From Litoreibacter ponti (GTDB lineage: Bacteria > Pseudomonadota > Alphaproteobacteria > Rhodobacterales > Rhodobacteraceae), in assembly GCF_003054285.1 (NCBI RefSeq), contig NZ_QBKS01000001.1, positions 1,364,001-1,428,000 of the forward strand: a stretch of 64,000 bases of DNA. Reading direction: 5' to 3'. This document shows, piece by piece, positions 25,216 to 34,604 of this stretch. Positions within the stretch are counted from its first letter, which is position 1. The number at the start of each line of letters is the position of its first letter. The position numbers and the translations under genes were made by a program. The notes under the pieces were generated by a model, which did no database searches, had not been told where the DNA came from, and was given only the letters and a program-made list of their open reading frames with translations.

Positions 25216-26121
25216 TTAGCCCTCCAAACACCAGCGCATTATCGCCTTCTGCGCGTGCAAGCGATTCTCCGCCTCGTCGAAAATGACCGAGTTCGGGCCG
25301 TCCATGACCTCGGACGTGGCCTCGTCATCGCGGTGGGCGGGCAGGCAATGCATGAACAGCGCGTCCGGCTTCGCCTGATCCATCAACGCCTTGTTGACCT
25401 GATAGCCGCGCAGCTGGTTGTGCCGCCGCTCCCGCGCCGACTGCGGATCATGCATCGACACCCAGGTGTCGGTGACAACCAGATCGGCCCCGTCCACCGC
25501 CTTCGCCGGATCACGCTCGATCGTGTAGCGGCCCGCAAGGGCCTCTTCCGGGTCCAGTGGCTCCGGCCCTGAAAAAACCAGATCGAAGTCAAACTGCGTC
25601 GCCGCATGGGCGAAGCTGGCGAATACGTTGTTGCCGTCGCCGGTCCAGACCACCTTCTTGCCCGCGATGGGACCGTTATGTTCCTCGAAGGTTAGGATAT
25701 CGGCCATGATCTGGCAGGGATGCGTGCGGTTTGTCAGCCCGTTGATTACCGGCACGGTCGCGTATTCGGCCATCTCGAGCAGCGTGTCTTCCTCAAACGT
25801 GCGCATCATGATCAGGTCCACGTAGCGCGAGAGCACACGCGCCGTGTCGGCAATCGTCTCGCCATGGCCTAGCTGCATGTCGGTGCCCGACAGCACCATG
25901 GTCTGCCCGCCCATCTGGCGCACGCCCACATCAAACGAGACACGGGTCCGGGTCGACGGCTTCTCGAAGATCAGCGCGACCATGTGGTCCTTCAACGGCT
26001 GCTCGTCGTCCAGCGCGCCCTTGGGCCGCCCGGCGCGGGCATCCTTGACCAGCTTGGCCGTGTCTATGATCCGCCGCAGCTCGCCCGGCTGGGTTTTGTG
26101 GATATCCAGAAAATGCTTCAT
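25216..26121 (-). CDS. argF: Ornithine carbamoyltransferase
   Basis: A 301-residue anabolic OTCase that makes citrulline from ornithine and carbamoyl phosphate. The carbamoyl-phosphate motif STRTR and the ornithine-side motif HCLPAHR are present. Its ATG overlaps the TGA of argD by one base (TGATG), which implies translational coupling. A GTG 3 nt upstream is less likely. Confidence 0.97.
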   Translation of the reverse strand: MKHFLDIHKTQPGELRRIIDTAKLVKDARAGRPKGALDDEQPLKDHMVALIFEKPSTRTRVSFDVGVRQMGGQTMVLSGTDMQLGHGETIADTARVLSRYVDLIMMRTFEEDTLLEMAEYATVPVINGLTNRTHPCQIMADILTFEEHNGPIAGKKVVWTGDGNNVFASFAHAATQFDFDLVFSGPEPLDPEEALAGRYTIERDPAKAVDGADLVVTDTWVSMHDPQSARERRHNQLRGYQVNKALMDQAKPDALFMHCLPAHRDDEATSEVMDGPNSVIFDEAENRLHAQKAIMRWCLEG

Positions 26122-27296
26122 CACGCGGCCTCCAGCGCAGTAGCGGCGCGGTCCAGCCGGGCCACGGCCTCGGCGATGTCATCGTCCGAGATGTTGAGCG
26201 CGGGCAGCACCCGCACCACGTTGTCGCCGCCCGGCACGGTCAGCAGATGCTGGGCGTAGCCTGCATTGACCACATCCGCGTTCGGCACCTTGCACTTGAT
26301 GCCCAGCATCAGCCCCGCACCGCGCACCAGCTCGAAGATGTCGGGGTGCGAGGCCACCAGCCCTTCGAGCTTCTGGCGCATCAGCCCCGCCTTGCGGTTC
26401 ACCTCGCCCAGGAACGCGTCGTCATTGACCAGGTCCATCACCGCAGAGCCCACGGCGCAGGCCAGCGGATTGCCACCATAGGTCGACCCGTGGGAGCCCG
26501 CGCCCATGCCGCTCGCAGCATCTTCCGTGGCCAGACAGGCGCCCAGCGGGAAGCCGTTGCCGATGCCTTTCGCCACTGCCATGATGTCAGGCGTCACGCC
26601 CGCCCATTCATGGGCAAACAGCTTGCCCGTACGGCCCACCCCGCATTGAATTTCGTCAAAGACCAGCAGCGCGCCGGTGCTGTCGCACATGTCGCGCAGC
26701 CCTTTCAGGCAGGCATCCGGCAGCGGGATGATCCCGCCTTCGCCCTGCACTGGCTCGACGATGACGCCCGCGACGGTGTCGTCCAAAGCGGCCTGAAGCG
26801 CGTCGTGATCTCCGGCTTCGAGGTTCACGAACCCCTCAAGCAGCGGGCCGAACCCCTGGGTCAGCTTCTCCGACGCGGCAGCCGAGATATTGGCGATCGA
26901 GCGCCCATGGAAGGAGCCCGTGAAGGTGATAATCTTGGTGCGATCTGGCTGGCCCTTCTCGAACCAGTATTTGCGCACCATCTTGATCGCCATCTCCATC
27001 GCCTCGTTGCCGGAGTTGGTGAAGAACATGGTGTCCGCGAAGGTCGCGTCGCGCAGCTTCTCGGCCAGCGCCTCTTGCTGGGGCACATGGTACAGGTTCG
27101 ACGTGTGCCACAGCTTGCCGGCTTGCTCCGCCAGCACCTCCACAAGCTTTGGATGCGCGTGGCCCAGCGCCGTCACCGCGATGCCACCGCCGATGTCCAG
27201 ATATCGGGTCCCGTCACGGTCAACCAGCCAGCTGCCCTCCCCGCTTTCAAAGCTCATGGGCGCCCGGGAATAGGTCGGCATAACGGCAGGTATCAT
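26121..27296 (-). CDS. argD: Acetylornithine aminotransferase
   Basis: A 391-residue class III PLP aminotransferase of arginine synthesis (also able to act in lysine synthesis). Visible are FTNSGNEAMEMAIKMVR, the FDEIQCGVGRTGK segment and the Schiff-base lysine in AVAKGIGNGFP. AAAGGA precedes the ATG. It forms an operon with argF. Confidence 0.97.
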   Translation of the reverse strand: MIPAVMPTYSRAPMSFESGEGSWLVDRDGTRYLDIGGGIAVTALGHAHPKLVEVLAEQAGKLWHTSNLYHVPQQEALAEKLRDATFADTMFFTNSGNEAMEMAIKMVRKYWFEKGQPDRTKIITFTGSFHGRSIANISAAASEKLTQGFGPLLEGFVNLEAGDHDALQAALDDTVAGVIVEPVQGEGGIIPLPDACLKGLRDMCDSTGALLVFDEIQCGVGRTGKLFAHEWAGVTPDIMAVAKGIGNGFPLGACLATEDAASGMGAGSHGSTYGGNPLACAVGSAVMDLVNDDAFLGEVNRKAGLMRQKLEGLVASHPDIFELVRGAGLMLGIKCKVPNADVVNAGYAQHLLTVPGGDNVVRVLPALNISDDDIAEAVARLDRAATALEAA

Positions 27297-27715
27297 TGCG
27301 TGTGGTCCTTTACGCGTGGGAAATCCGAGTGTTGTGGATGTTCCGGATCAAGTCAATTTGGGAATGGCATGCGCAGCCCGCACAAGGGGGATCGGTCGCT
27401 TACGAGAAGCGTCGGCGTCGGCTGGTGGTGTGGACGGCGGTGATCATGCCAGCCCGTCTAAGGCGCGGCCCCGCCCCTGTCTAGAAATTTCTTGCAGTGC
27501 CGCCGGTGGGTCAGAATTGCGGGCAAATCAGTTTCTCTGCCATGATCGGCGTGGCGACGGCATGGCGCGAAAGCCACGCACCGGGTCCCTTCGCCCCAAA
27601 GCCCTCAGCGCGCGCCCTACTTGCTTGTATCCCGCCGCCATCAGCCCTATTTTCCCCAAGATGATTTTCCGCCGCTCCTTCGGGGGCGGTGTGCCGTTTG
27701 AGAGAGGCCGCAAAG
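27297..27715. other. Divergent region between argD and gcrA
   Basis: Promoter region for argD (leftward) and gcrA (rightward). No convincing coding frame. It holds a UUCG-capped hairpin just before gcrA and a weak TTGTAT-17-TATTTT promoter-like pair near 27627-27655. Confidence 0.5.
27672..27689 (+). promoter_or_regulatory. UUCG-capped hairpin in the gcrA leader
   Basis: CCGCTCC-TTCG-GGGGCGG forms a 7-bp stem with an extra-stable UUCG tetraloop, ending 26 bases before the gcrA start codon. No T tract follows, so it is not a standard terminator for gcrA transcripts. Confidence 0.5.
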
Positions 27716-28285
27716 ATGTCCTGGACCGATGATCGCGTCGAAGTGCTGAAGAAGATGTGGGGCGAGGGCAAATCCGCCTCCCAGATCGCCAAGGAGCTGG
27801 GCGGGGTCACCCGCAACGCGGTGATCGGCAAAGTACATCGCCTCGGCCTGTCGAACCGCTCCGGCGGGGCCTCGCCCGCGAAGTCTGCACCCGCCGCCAA
27901 GGCCAAGCCCGCCGCCAAGCCAAGGGTCGCGGAGAAGCCCAAGACGGCGGAGCCCGAGGCCAAGCCCGCAACCTCCGTGCCCGCCAACAAGCCCATCGGA
28001 CGCCCAAAGCTGGTGGTGACCGCAGGCCAGCCCTTGCCCCCGCAGCCCTCCGCCAACGAGATCAGCCCAGAGGCGCTCGCCTCCGTGCGCGAGGTCGAAA
28101 AGAAGGCCAAGCGCCTCTCCGTCATGGAGCTGACGGAGAAGACCTGCAAATGGCCCGTGGGCGACCCGGCGACGGATGATTTCTGGTTCTGCGGCCTGCC
28201 GGCACAGGCCGGGAAGCCCTATTGCGAGGCCCATGTCGGCGTCGCCTTCCAGCCCATGTCGTCCCGCCGCGACCGCCGCCGTTAG
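27716..28285 (+). CDS. gcrA: GcrA cell-cycle regulator
   Basis: A 189-residue GcrA protein. The N-terminal DNA-binding domain (WTDDRVEVLKKMW, then ASQIAKELGG and NAVIGKVHRLGL) is followed by a low-complexity Ala/Lys/Pro linker (about residues 55-105) and the conserved C-terminal domain (CKWPVGDP, FCGLPAQAGKPYC). GcrA works with sigma-70 at promoters with CcrM-methylated GANTC sites in alphaproteobacteria. Its presence supports the taxonomic assignment. Confidence 0.96.
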   Translation: MSWTDDRVEVLKKMWGEGKSASQIAKELGGVTRNAVIGKVHRLGLSNRSGGASPAKSAPAAKAKPAAKPRVAEKPKTAEPEAKPATSVPANKPIGRPKLVVTAGQPLPPQPSANEISPEALASVREVEKKAKRLSVMELTEKTCKWPVGDPATDDFWFCGLPAQAGKPYCEAHVGVAFQPMSSRRDRRR

Positions 28286-28454
28286 GTTGATCCGACCGCG
28301 CACAGTCTGTGCTGAACCCAAGCAAAACCCTGCCTTGATCTGAGAAGCTCAGAATCCAGCTCACTCCAGTCCCGTGAACGCCCCGTCTCAAGGGCCGTTA
28401 CGCAGACCACATGATGTCAAGACTCTTGGGCCGCCGAGACCCGTCGCTACGACG

Positions 28455-30443
28455 TCAGTTCCCGCCCAACAGCCCCCGCAACGCATCGCGGGCTTTGTTC
28501 TCAAGCCCTTCCTTCAGCGCGTCCTCGACGCTCTGGCCGTCCCGCCGCTCGACGCCAAGCTCCTCGCGCAGTTTCTCCTGCACCTTGGCTTCGGCGGCGG
28601 CCTTCAGCTCCGCCTCCTTGGCCTTGGCCTGTGCTTTCAACTTCTCTTTCTCGGCCTCCAGCAGCGGGTCCACCAGCGCCTTGAGGTCGGGGCGGAAGCG
28701 GATGTTCGACCACGGCCCTTCGATGATCACCGGCACGCGGATGCCATCGGCCAGCCGCCCCGCCAGCGCCACCGGCTCAACCCGGTAATCTATCGTCTGC
28801 CCTCCCAGATCGAGCGAGCCGCGCCCGGTCGCCGTCAGCAACTCCGCCACGAAGTTCAGATCGTCATTCCGCAAGATGCCGCCATCCATCGTGAAGCTCG
28901 CGGTGATCGCGTCGAACACGGTCTTCGAGCCCTCACCCTCGAACGACGCGTCCAGATTGCGGATCATCCCCGCGATGTCGAGACCCAGCAGCTCGCCGGA
29001 CCCCACGGTCATACGCCCCGAGCCGCTCAGCGAGTTCATGATCTCGTTCATCGTGTTGCCGACGCCCAGGAACTTCAGCGACAGCCCGGCATCGCCCACC
29101 AGCCGCTCGAACCCGGCAAAGTCGCGCAGTACGCGCTGCATCGCCACGCTGGATGCCTGCAGGTCGCCGCCCACCGACAGCCCGCCGCGGCCATTGACCA
29201 CGAACTGCCCCGAAACGACACCGTCAAACACACCCACTTCCCCAAGGCTCAGCACCAGCCGCGCGCGGTCCAGATCGCCCGCGATATCCGTGCGCGCCAG
29301 CTGGATCGAGCCCAGATCGAGGCTGTTCACTTTCAGCGAGAATTGCCCGTCCACGCCCGACAGGCCGGAGACGTCGATGCGGTTGTCCGACCAGCCGCCC
29401 GCGCCCGCATTGGCCGCACCGTCGCCGCTGGTCTCATCGGTGCTCATCGACGAAAAGTCGATATCGCCCCCCGAAAGCCGCGCGGTCACAAGGGGTTTGT
29501 CGCCGCCAAGGGCCACGTCCAGATCGCCGGTGAAGCGGTTCTGGTCCAGATCAAGCGTCGCGCCGCGCAAGAACACCTTGTTGTCGGGCGTCAGGGTCAA
29601 CTCACCGGCCGCTGACACCCGCTGTCCCAGGCCCACCGGGATGCGCGGGGCCGTCTGGCCGCCAAGCGCGAACAACGCGGGCTGGTCGGTGATCTGGGCG
29701 CTCAGGGTGCCCTTGGCCTGCACCGGGTCCATGCCTGCGCTGCCTTGAAATTTGGCCGAGTTGCCCCCCGCGCTCAGCGCAAGATCGACCCCTTGTACGC
29801 CGCCATCCAGAAGCTGCTGCACCCCGTTGATTGTACCGTTGATCGAGACGGGCTGCCCTTTGTAAAGCGCCGAGACCGCCACGACCCCCGCGCCCTTGAT
29901 ATCTGCGAGCTCCAGCGTCGCGTCCAGCGCCGTGATCTGCTCCTGCGTGCCGGAGACGGCGTCGCGGTAGCTGACCGAACCATCGGTGATCTGCGCCAGC
30001 GGCAGGGACAGATCGGGCGTGCCACCGCCGCTGTCGTCCTCCTCGGCGCTGCCCAGCTCGGTGATAAAGTCCCAATTCGCCACGCCGTCGCGGTTGCGCT
30101 CCAGCCGGATCACCGGGGATTGGATGTCGAAGGCCTCGACCACGATCTCGCCACCGATCAGCGAGGACAGCGTGACCCCCATCTCCATCGAGGCCGCTTC
30201 CAGCAGCGGCCCCTGCGTCGACCATTCCGCGTTGGAGATCGCCACGTCTTCCAGAGAGACGCCCAGCCGCGGGAATATCTGTGGGCGCACTTCGCCTGCG
30301 ATGCTGAGCGCCCGGCCCGTGTTCTCTTCAAACTGCGCTTCCGCAATCCGCGCGATCCGGTCGGACGGGATCAAAAGCAAGGCCCCGACCGCCAGCATGA
30401 CAAGGGTGACGAGCGTCACGACGATCCTGATAATCCACCGCAT
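28455..30443 (-). CDS. AsmA-family inner-membrane protein
   Basis: A 662-residue protein with one N-terminal membrane helix (about residues 4-26), an AsmA N-terminal region (GRALSIAGEVRPQIFPRLGVSLEDV) and a C-terminal AsmA_2 part (GSGRMTVGSGELLGLDIAGMI). The end is a charged, probably coiled-coil segment (about 590-640, EKEKLKAQAKAKEAELKAAA). AsmA/TamB-type proteins are thought to bridge the periplasm and move phospholipids. Single gene, convergent with gcrA. Confidence 0.92.
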   Translation of the reverse strand: MRWIIRIVVTLVTLVMLAVGALLLIPSDRIARIAEAQFEENTGRALSIAGEVRPQIFPRLGVSLEDVAISNAEWSTQGPLLEAASMEMGVTLSSLIGGEIVVEAFDIQSPVIRLERNRDGVANWDFITELGSAEEDDSGGGTPDLSLPLAQITDGSVSYRDAVSGTQEQITALDATLELADIKGAGVVAVSALYKGQPVSINGTINGVQQLLDGGVQGVDLALSAGGNSAKFQGSAGMDPVQAKGTLSAQITDQPALFALGGQTAPRIPVGLGQRVSAAGELTLTPDNKVFLRGATLDLDQNRFTGDLDVALGGDKPLVTARLSGGDIDFSSMSTDETSGDGAANAGAGGWSDNRIDVSGLSGVDGQFSLKVNSLDLGSIQLARTDIAGDLDRARLVLSLGEVGVFDGVVSGQFVVNGRGGLSVGGDLQASSVAMQRVLRDFAGFERLVGDAGLSLKFLGVGNTMNEIMNSLSGSGRMTVGSGELLGLDIAGMIRNLDASFEGEGSKTVFDAITASFTMDGGILRNDDLNFVAELLTATGRGSLDLGGQTIDYRVEPVALAGRLADGIRVPVIIEGPWSNIRFRPDLKALVDPLLEAEKEKLKAQAKAKEAELKAAAEAKVQEKLREELGVERRDGQSVEDALKEGLENKARDALRGLLGGN

Positions 30444-30504
30444 CCGGCCTGCTCCTCTGATGGGATTTCCCCCAGCCTAGGCCGCCACACCCGGTTGCAC
30501 AACT

Positions 30505-30530
30505 CGTAGGATGGGTGAGTTCACCCATCG
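30505..30530. repeat. Palindromic intergenic repeat, copy 1
   Basis: CGTAGGATGGGTGA with its inverted partner TTCACCCATCG. A second copy of the same unit is at 35391-35417. The form is that of REP-like elements scattered in Rhodobacterales genomes. Confidence 0.65.
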
Positions 30531-30705
30531 ACCGACCACCGCAACTGAAACCGCTGCCGCAGCCCGAGGCTGAGCCTGAGGCCGAGGAAGAAAAGTGCAG
30601 TGTACCCGAAGACTGTCTTGAGTTGGCTCCAGAATTCGCAAAAGTTGCTTTGCATCTCAAAATCAGTTCAAACTACTTAAATTCTTACACTATAGGCAGA
30701 AATTT

Positions 30706-32055
30706 ATGCGTCCAGAATACTTGAAGCAGGGCGAGATCGCCCGCCTTTTTCCTGTTCTTGCAACAACGTCAAAAGAAGGAAGGACAACTTCGATAGTCTT
30801 ATCTTGTTTATCGCGCGTAGACGAGTTCGGACGCGAGTTACTCGGCTCCCTCGGTGTTCGACTGGGAAAGAGGTCAGCAATTGAGTGCTATACTGAGGTT
30901 GTCTTCAAATCGGACCCTACAAAAACGAACGATAGACCTGATGGACTCATCGTTGTGAGAAATGGAACGCGCGAGTGGCGAGCATTGGTGGAAGCCAAAG
31001 TCGGGAATTCAACTCTCGGCATCGAACAGGTCGAGAAATATCGCATTATCGCTAAGGAAAACGACTGCGACGCGGTCATCACGATCTCAAACGAGTTCGC
31101 ATCTGCCCCACAAAACCACCCATTACCTGAAATCCGAAAGAGCAGATCAAAGATACCAGCCTTTCACTGGTCATGGATGTTCATCCTGACAAATGTGGAT
31201 TTGTTACTCGCGAACGAGGAGATTGCGGATAGCGATCAGGCGCTCTTACTCAACGAACTGAGACGGTTCCTCAGCGATGACAGTGCTGGTGTCAAAGGGT
31301 TCGACCGAATGCCTCCTGAGTGGACTGAATTGAACCGCTTGGTCTCTGCAGGTGGAAAAATTCCTGCCAAGTCCTCAGATGCACAGACAGTCATTGAAGC
31401 ATGGCATCAAGAAACGAAGGACCTGTCCCTAATTCTGACACGGCTTACGGAGACCCACGTTCAGGAGAGGATGCCAAAAAAGCACAAGCTAGACCCTCTC
31501 CTTCGTCAGAAAGACGAGCTTGCCAACCTACGCGAAAGCAATTCCCTATTTCTGCTCGTTGATATTCCTGACGCTGCAGCTCCGTTAGAAATATCTGCTG
31601 ACCTATCAAGAAGGACCGTCGATGTTGGGATGACCCTAAAGGCCCCTGAAGACAGAAAATCCTCGAAGGCACGATTGAATTGGCTACTCAGACAGTTACC
31701 CAAACACCTTCCGGAAGGTGTTTCGATCCGTTGCAACTGGCCTGGAAGAAGTGAACCGACCCAATTCGATTGCGCAACTTTACTCGAAAATCCGGATCTC
31801 ATCGACGATGGGAAAACAGGTCAACAAGTCTTGTCGTTTCATTTGTTTTTCTCGAAACGGCTGGGTGCGCGGTTCACGCAACAGGCCAACTTTATCGCCG
31901 ATCTAGAAGAAGTCGTACCTCGGTTCTATCGGGATATTGGGCAAAATCTTGTTGCTTGGAGAAAGAGCGCGCCGAAGATCAAAGCCGACAGACATGAAAG
32001 CGCCGACGTATCAATTTCAAGCATCTCGGAAGAAGCAGAACAAGACGCTTCTTGA
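30706..32055 (+). CDS. Protein of unknown function with PD-(D/E)XK nuclease hallmarks
   Basis: A 449-residue protein, not recognised as a named family. Residues 60-115 look like a PD-(D/E)XK nuclease core: E60/E64, P78-D79 (RPDG), E96-A97-K98 (VEAKVG), and Q108-x3-Y112 (QVEKY), the last being the RecB/Cas4-type QxxxY motif. The C-terminal half (about 280-430) is a separate alpha/beta region. Base composition is clearly lower in GC than its neighbours (about 47-50 percent by eye) with many AT-ending codons, suggesting transfer. It is a lone gene with no obvious partner. A nuclease role in defence or DNA repair is inference. Confidence 0.8.
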   Translation: MRPEYLKQGEIARLFPVLATTSKEGRTTSIVLSCLSRVDEFGRELLGSLGVRLGKRSAIECYTEVVFKSDPTKTNDRPDGLIVVRNGTREWRALVEAKVGNSTLGIEQVEKYRIIAKENDCDAVITISNEFASAPQNHPLPEIRKSRSKIPAFHWSWMFILTNVDLLLANEEIADSDQALLLNELRRFLSDDSAGVKGFDRMPPEWTELNRLVSAGGKIPAKSSDAQTVIEAWHQETKDLSLILTRLTETHVQERMPKKHKLDPLLRQKDELANLRESNSLFLLVDIPDAAAPLEISADLSRRTVDVGMTLKAPEDRKSSKARLNWLLRQLPKHLPEGVSIRCNWPGRSEPTQFDCATLLENPDLIDDGKTGQQVLSFHLFFSKRLGARFTQQANFIADLEEVVPRFYRDIGQNLVAWRKSAPKIKADRHESADVSISSISEEAEQDAS

Positions 32056-32139
32056 TTCCAACCGGAACGCTGTCGACCCGATCAATAATTCGGCGGCAAT
32101 CAAGAGATCACTAGTGGCAGCGATCCGGTTCACGACCGC

Positions 32140-32814
32140 TCAGCGCCCCCAGCGTCTCAGCAGCGCAAGGCCAGCGAGCCCGGCCAGCAGCAGCGGCAGC
32201 CCGGCGGGCACGGGTACAGGCTGCAGATCATCCTCGACGCGAGGTGCCTGCGCGAAACGCAGACGGTCGATCGCGCCGGAGCCGCCGTTGAAATCGAACG
32301 TCAGGCTCTGGACCCGCTCGAACGGGTTCGCGCCATTCTTGTCGAAGCGGAATTTCTTGTACTTGCCATTCTGGCGCACGGTGCGGTTCAGCGAGGCCCC
32401 GGTATCCGCCGTGATCGTGACTTTCACATCGTCAAATAGCTCGAAGCCCAGGAAACTCACCGCCGCGTCAAACAGGAAGGTGATCGCGCCGCCCGCGCTA
32501 CTCGGGTCGGGCAAGCCATCGGCCAGAGCTTTGTCCTCCTGCACCACAAGCACGTTGCCGGGGCTCCGTGCCCCCTTCGTCGTGCCATCCTTCAGGAATG
32601 GTGCCGTAAGGTCAGCCTCGTACACGGCATCGTTCGTGTCAAAGGCCCGCGCCGTGCCGTCCCCGCCAGACGCGGAAACACTGGCCCCGATCAGCCCGTC
32701 CGTCGACACGGCCCGCGTGACAACCGCTCCGGAGGCCACGTCTTCGAAGGTGATGATCGACGCCTGCGCGCCGCTGGCCGCCAACAAGGCGAGGGAGAGA
32801 AGGACGGGTTTCAT
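32140..32814 (-). CDS. VPLPA-CTERM sorting-domain protein
   Basis: A 224-residue exported protein with a signal peptide (about 1-18, ending GAQAS) and a C-terminal sorting signal: VPVPAGLPLLLAGLAGLALL followed by RRWGR. This is the VPLPA-CTERM pattern recognised by a dedicated exosortase, which removes the tail and delivers the protein to the surface or matrix. The middle is a beta-rich domain starting ITFEDVASG. The exosortase gene is not in the window. Confidence 0.88.
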   Translation of the reverse strand: MKPVLLSLALLAASGAQASIITFEDVASGAVVTRAVSTDGLIGASVSASGGDGTARAFDTNDAVYEADLTAPFLKDGTTKGARSPGNVLVVQEDKALADGLPDPSSAGGAITFLFDAAVSFLGFELFDDVKVTITADTGASLNRTVRQNGKYKKFRFDKNGANPFERVQSLTFDFNGGSGAIDRLRFAQAPRVEDDLQPVPVPAGLPLLLAGLAGLALLRRWGR

Positions 32815-32938
32815 GTCGCACCGTTAACCATTGATTGAGGTTCCGTAGCCGCGAAAAACGGCATAGTTGTGGCACACGCCCTCAATGATCAGAAAAATCA
32901 CAGGGAATTTGGCCTTTTTGACGGTGGAGACCACGCAC

Positions 32939-34315
32939 ATGTCCCAAAATCCCCCTGACCTGCGCCCTGATCTCGCCCGCGCCACCGTTCCGCGCGACGA
33001 CACCAACCAGCCCCGGATCGGCATGGTCAGCCTCGGCTGCCCCAAGGCCCTCGTCGACAGCGAGCGCATCCTGACCCGGCTCAGGGCCGAGGGCTACGCG
33101 ATTTCGCCCGACTACGAGGGCGCCGAAGCCGTGATCGTCAACACCTGCGGCTTCCTCGACAGCGCCAAGGCCGAGAGCCTCGACGCCATCGGCGAGGCGC
33201 TGACCGAGAACGGCCGCGTGATCGTCACCGGCTGCCTCGGCGCGGAGGAGGACTACATTCGCGGCACCCATCCCTCCGTTCTGGCCGTCACCGGCCCGCA
33301 CCAGTACGAGCAGGTGCTCGACGCCGTCCACAAGGCCGTGCCGCCCAGCCCCGATCCGTTCATCGATCTGCTGCCCGCCACCGGCGTAAGCCTGACGCCG
33401 CGCCATTACAGCTACCTCAAGATCTCCGAGGGCTGTAACCACAAATGCAAGTTCTGCATCATCCCCGACATGCGCGGCAGGCTCGCCTCCCGCCCGCAAA
33501 AGGCGGTGCTCCGCGAGGCCGAGAAGCTGGCAGAGGCCGGCACCCGCGAGCTGCTGATCATCAGCCAGGACACCTCCGCCTATGGCACCGACTGGAAGGA
33601 CCGCGAGGCCAAGGCGCCGATCCTCGACCTCGCCCGCGCCCTCGGCCAGATCGCCTCGCAAGACGAGCTGTGGGTGCGGCTGCACTACGTCTACCCCTAC
33701 CCCCATGTGCGCGAGCTGATCCCGCTGATGGCCGATTCCGGCAACGCGGTCCTCCCCTATCTCGACATCCCCTTCCAGCACGCCCACCCGGATGTGCTGC
33801 GACGCATGGCCCGCCCCGCCGCGGCCTCCCGCACGCTCGACGAAATCCGCGCCTGGCGCGCGGACTGCCCCGATATCACCCTGCGCTCCACCTTCATCGT
33901 CGGCTACCCCGGCGAGACCGAGGCCGAGTTCCAGCACCTGCTCGATTGGCTCGACGAGGCCCAGCTCGACCGCGTCGGATGCTTCCAGTACGAAAACGTC
34001 GATGGCGCGCGCTCCAACGCCCTGCCCGACCACGTCGCGGCCGAGGTCAAACAGGACCGCTGGGACCGCTTCATGGAGAAAGCTCAGGCCATATCCGAGG
34101 CCAAGCTGGCGGCGAAACTCGGCACCCGGATGACGGTTCTGGTCGACAGCATCGAGGCCGACGGCGCCACCTGCCGCACCACCGCCGACGCCCCAGAGAT
34201 CGACGGCAACCTGTTCATCGACGAAGGGTTCGAGGGGTTGAAGCCGGGGGATATGGTCGAGGTCGAGGTGGACGAGGCCGGAGAATATGACTTGTGGGGT
34301 CGGATGACTTCCTAG
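32939..34315 (+). CDS. rimO: Ribosomal protein S12 methylthiotransferase
   Basis: A 458-residue radical-SAM methylthiotransferase that modifies the conserved aspartate of ribosomal protein S12. Order: UPF0004 domain (MVSLGCPKALVDSE, NTCGF, TGCLG; three cluster cysteines), radical SAM core (CNHKCKFC, CxxxCxxC) and a C-terminal TRAM domain. The ATG at 32939 is preceded by GGAGA. Divergent from the VPLPA gene. Two strong hairpins follow the stop. Confidence 0.96.
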   Translation: MSQNPPDLRPDLARATVPRDDTNQPRIGMVSLGCPKALVDSERILTRLRAEGYAISPDYEGAEAVIVNTCGFLDSAKAESLDAIGEALTENGRVIVTGCLGAEEDYIRGTHPSVLAVTGPHQYEQVLDAVHKAVPPSPDPFIDLLPATGVSLTPRHYSYLKISEGCNHKCKFCIIPDMRGRLASRPQKAVLREAEKLAEAGTRELLIISQDTSAYGTDWKDREAKAPILDLARALGQIASQDELWVRLHYVYPYPHVRELIPLMADSGNAVLPYLDIPFQHAHPDVLRRMARPAAASRTLDEIRAWRADCPDITLRSTFIVGYPGETEAEFQHLLDWLDEAQLDRVGCFQYENVDGARSNALPDHVAAEVKQDRWDRFMEKAQAISEAKLAAKLGTRMTVLVDSIEADGATCRTTADAPEIDGNLFIDEGFEGLKPGDMVEVEVDEAGEYDLWGRMTS

Positions 34316-34430
34316 GAAACGATCCGGGGGATCGTTTCGGTCATTCGACGGGCGGAGCCCCGGGGGCGAAAGAGAAATGATCCGGGGGATCATTTCCGCG
34401 ATTAACGGGCGGAGCCCCGGGGCCGTTTTC
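34316..34430 (+). repeat. Tandem pair of hairpin repeats after rimO
   Basis: Two near-identical units. Each has a perfect 10-bp stem with a GGG loop (34316-34338 and 34374-34396) followed by ACGGGCGGAGCCCCGGGG. The stems differ by a compensatory pair: GAAACGATCC/GGATCGTTTC versus GAAATGATCC/GGATCATTTC. The second unit ends in CCGTTTTCTTGG, so it can also terminate rimO transcription. Confidence 0.75.
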
Positions 34431-34604
34431 TTGGAGCCAATGACGGCCTGCCACGCGCCCGTCCTAACACTTGAGAAATTTCGCATTTACGGCGTTTCCG
34501 ACAAAGCCGACATGTTCCCCAGTCGCCAGATTTGACAGAAATCAATCCTGCGAAACGGGAAATCGCATTCTGTCAGAATGATACCATCAGAGCGTAACGT
34601 TTGA

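Noticed and set aside
32882..34486. 534-codon minus-strand frame opposite rimO
   Set aside because: Composition is that of an antisense shadow; rimO on plus has all catalytic motifs.
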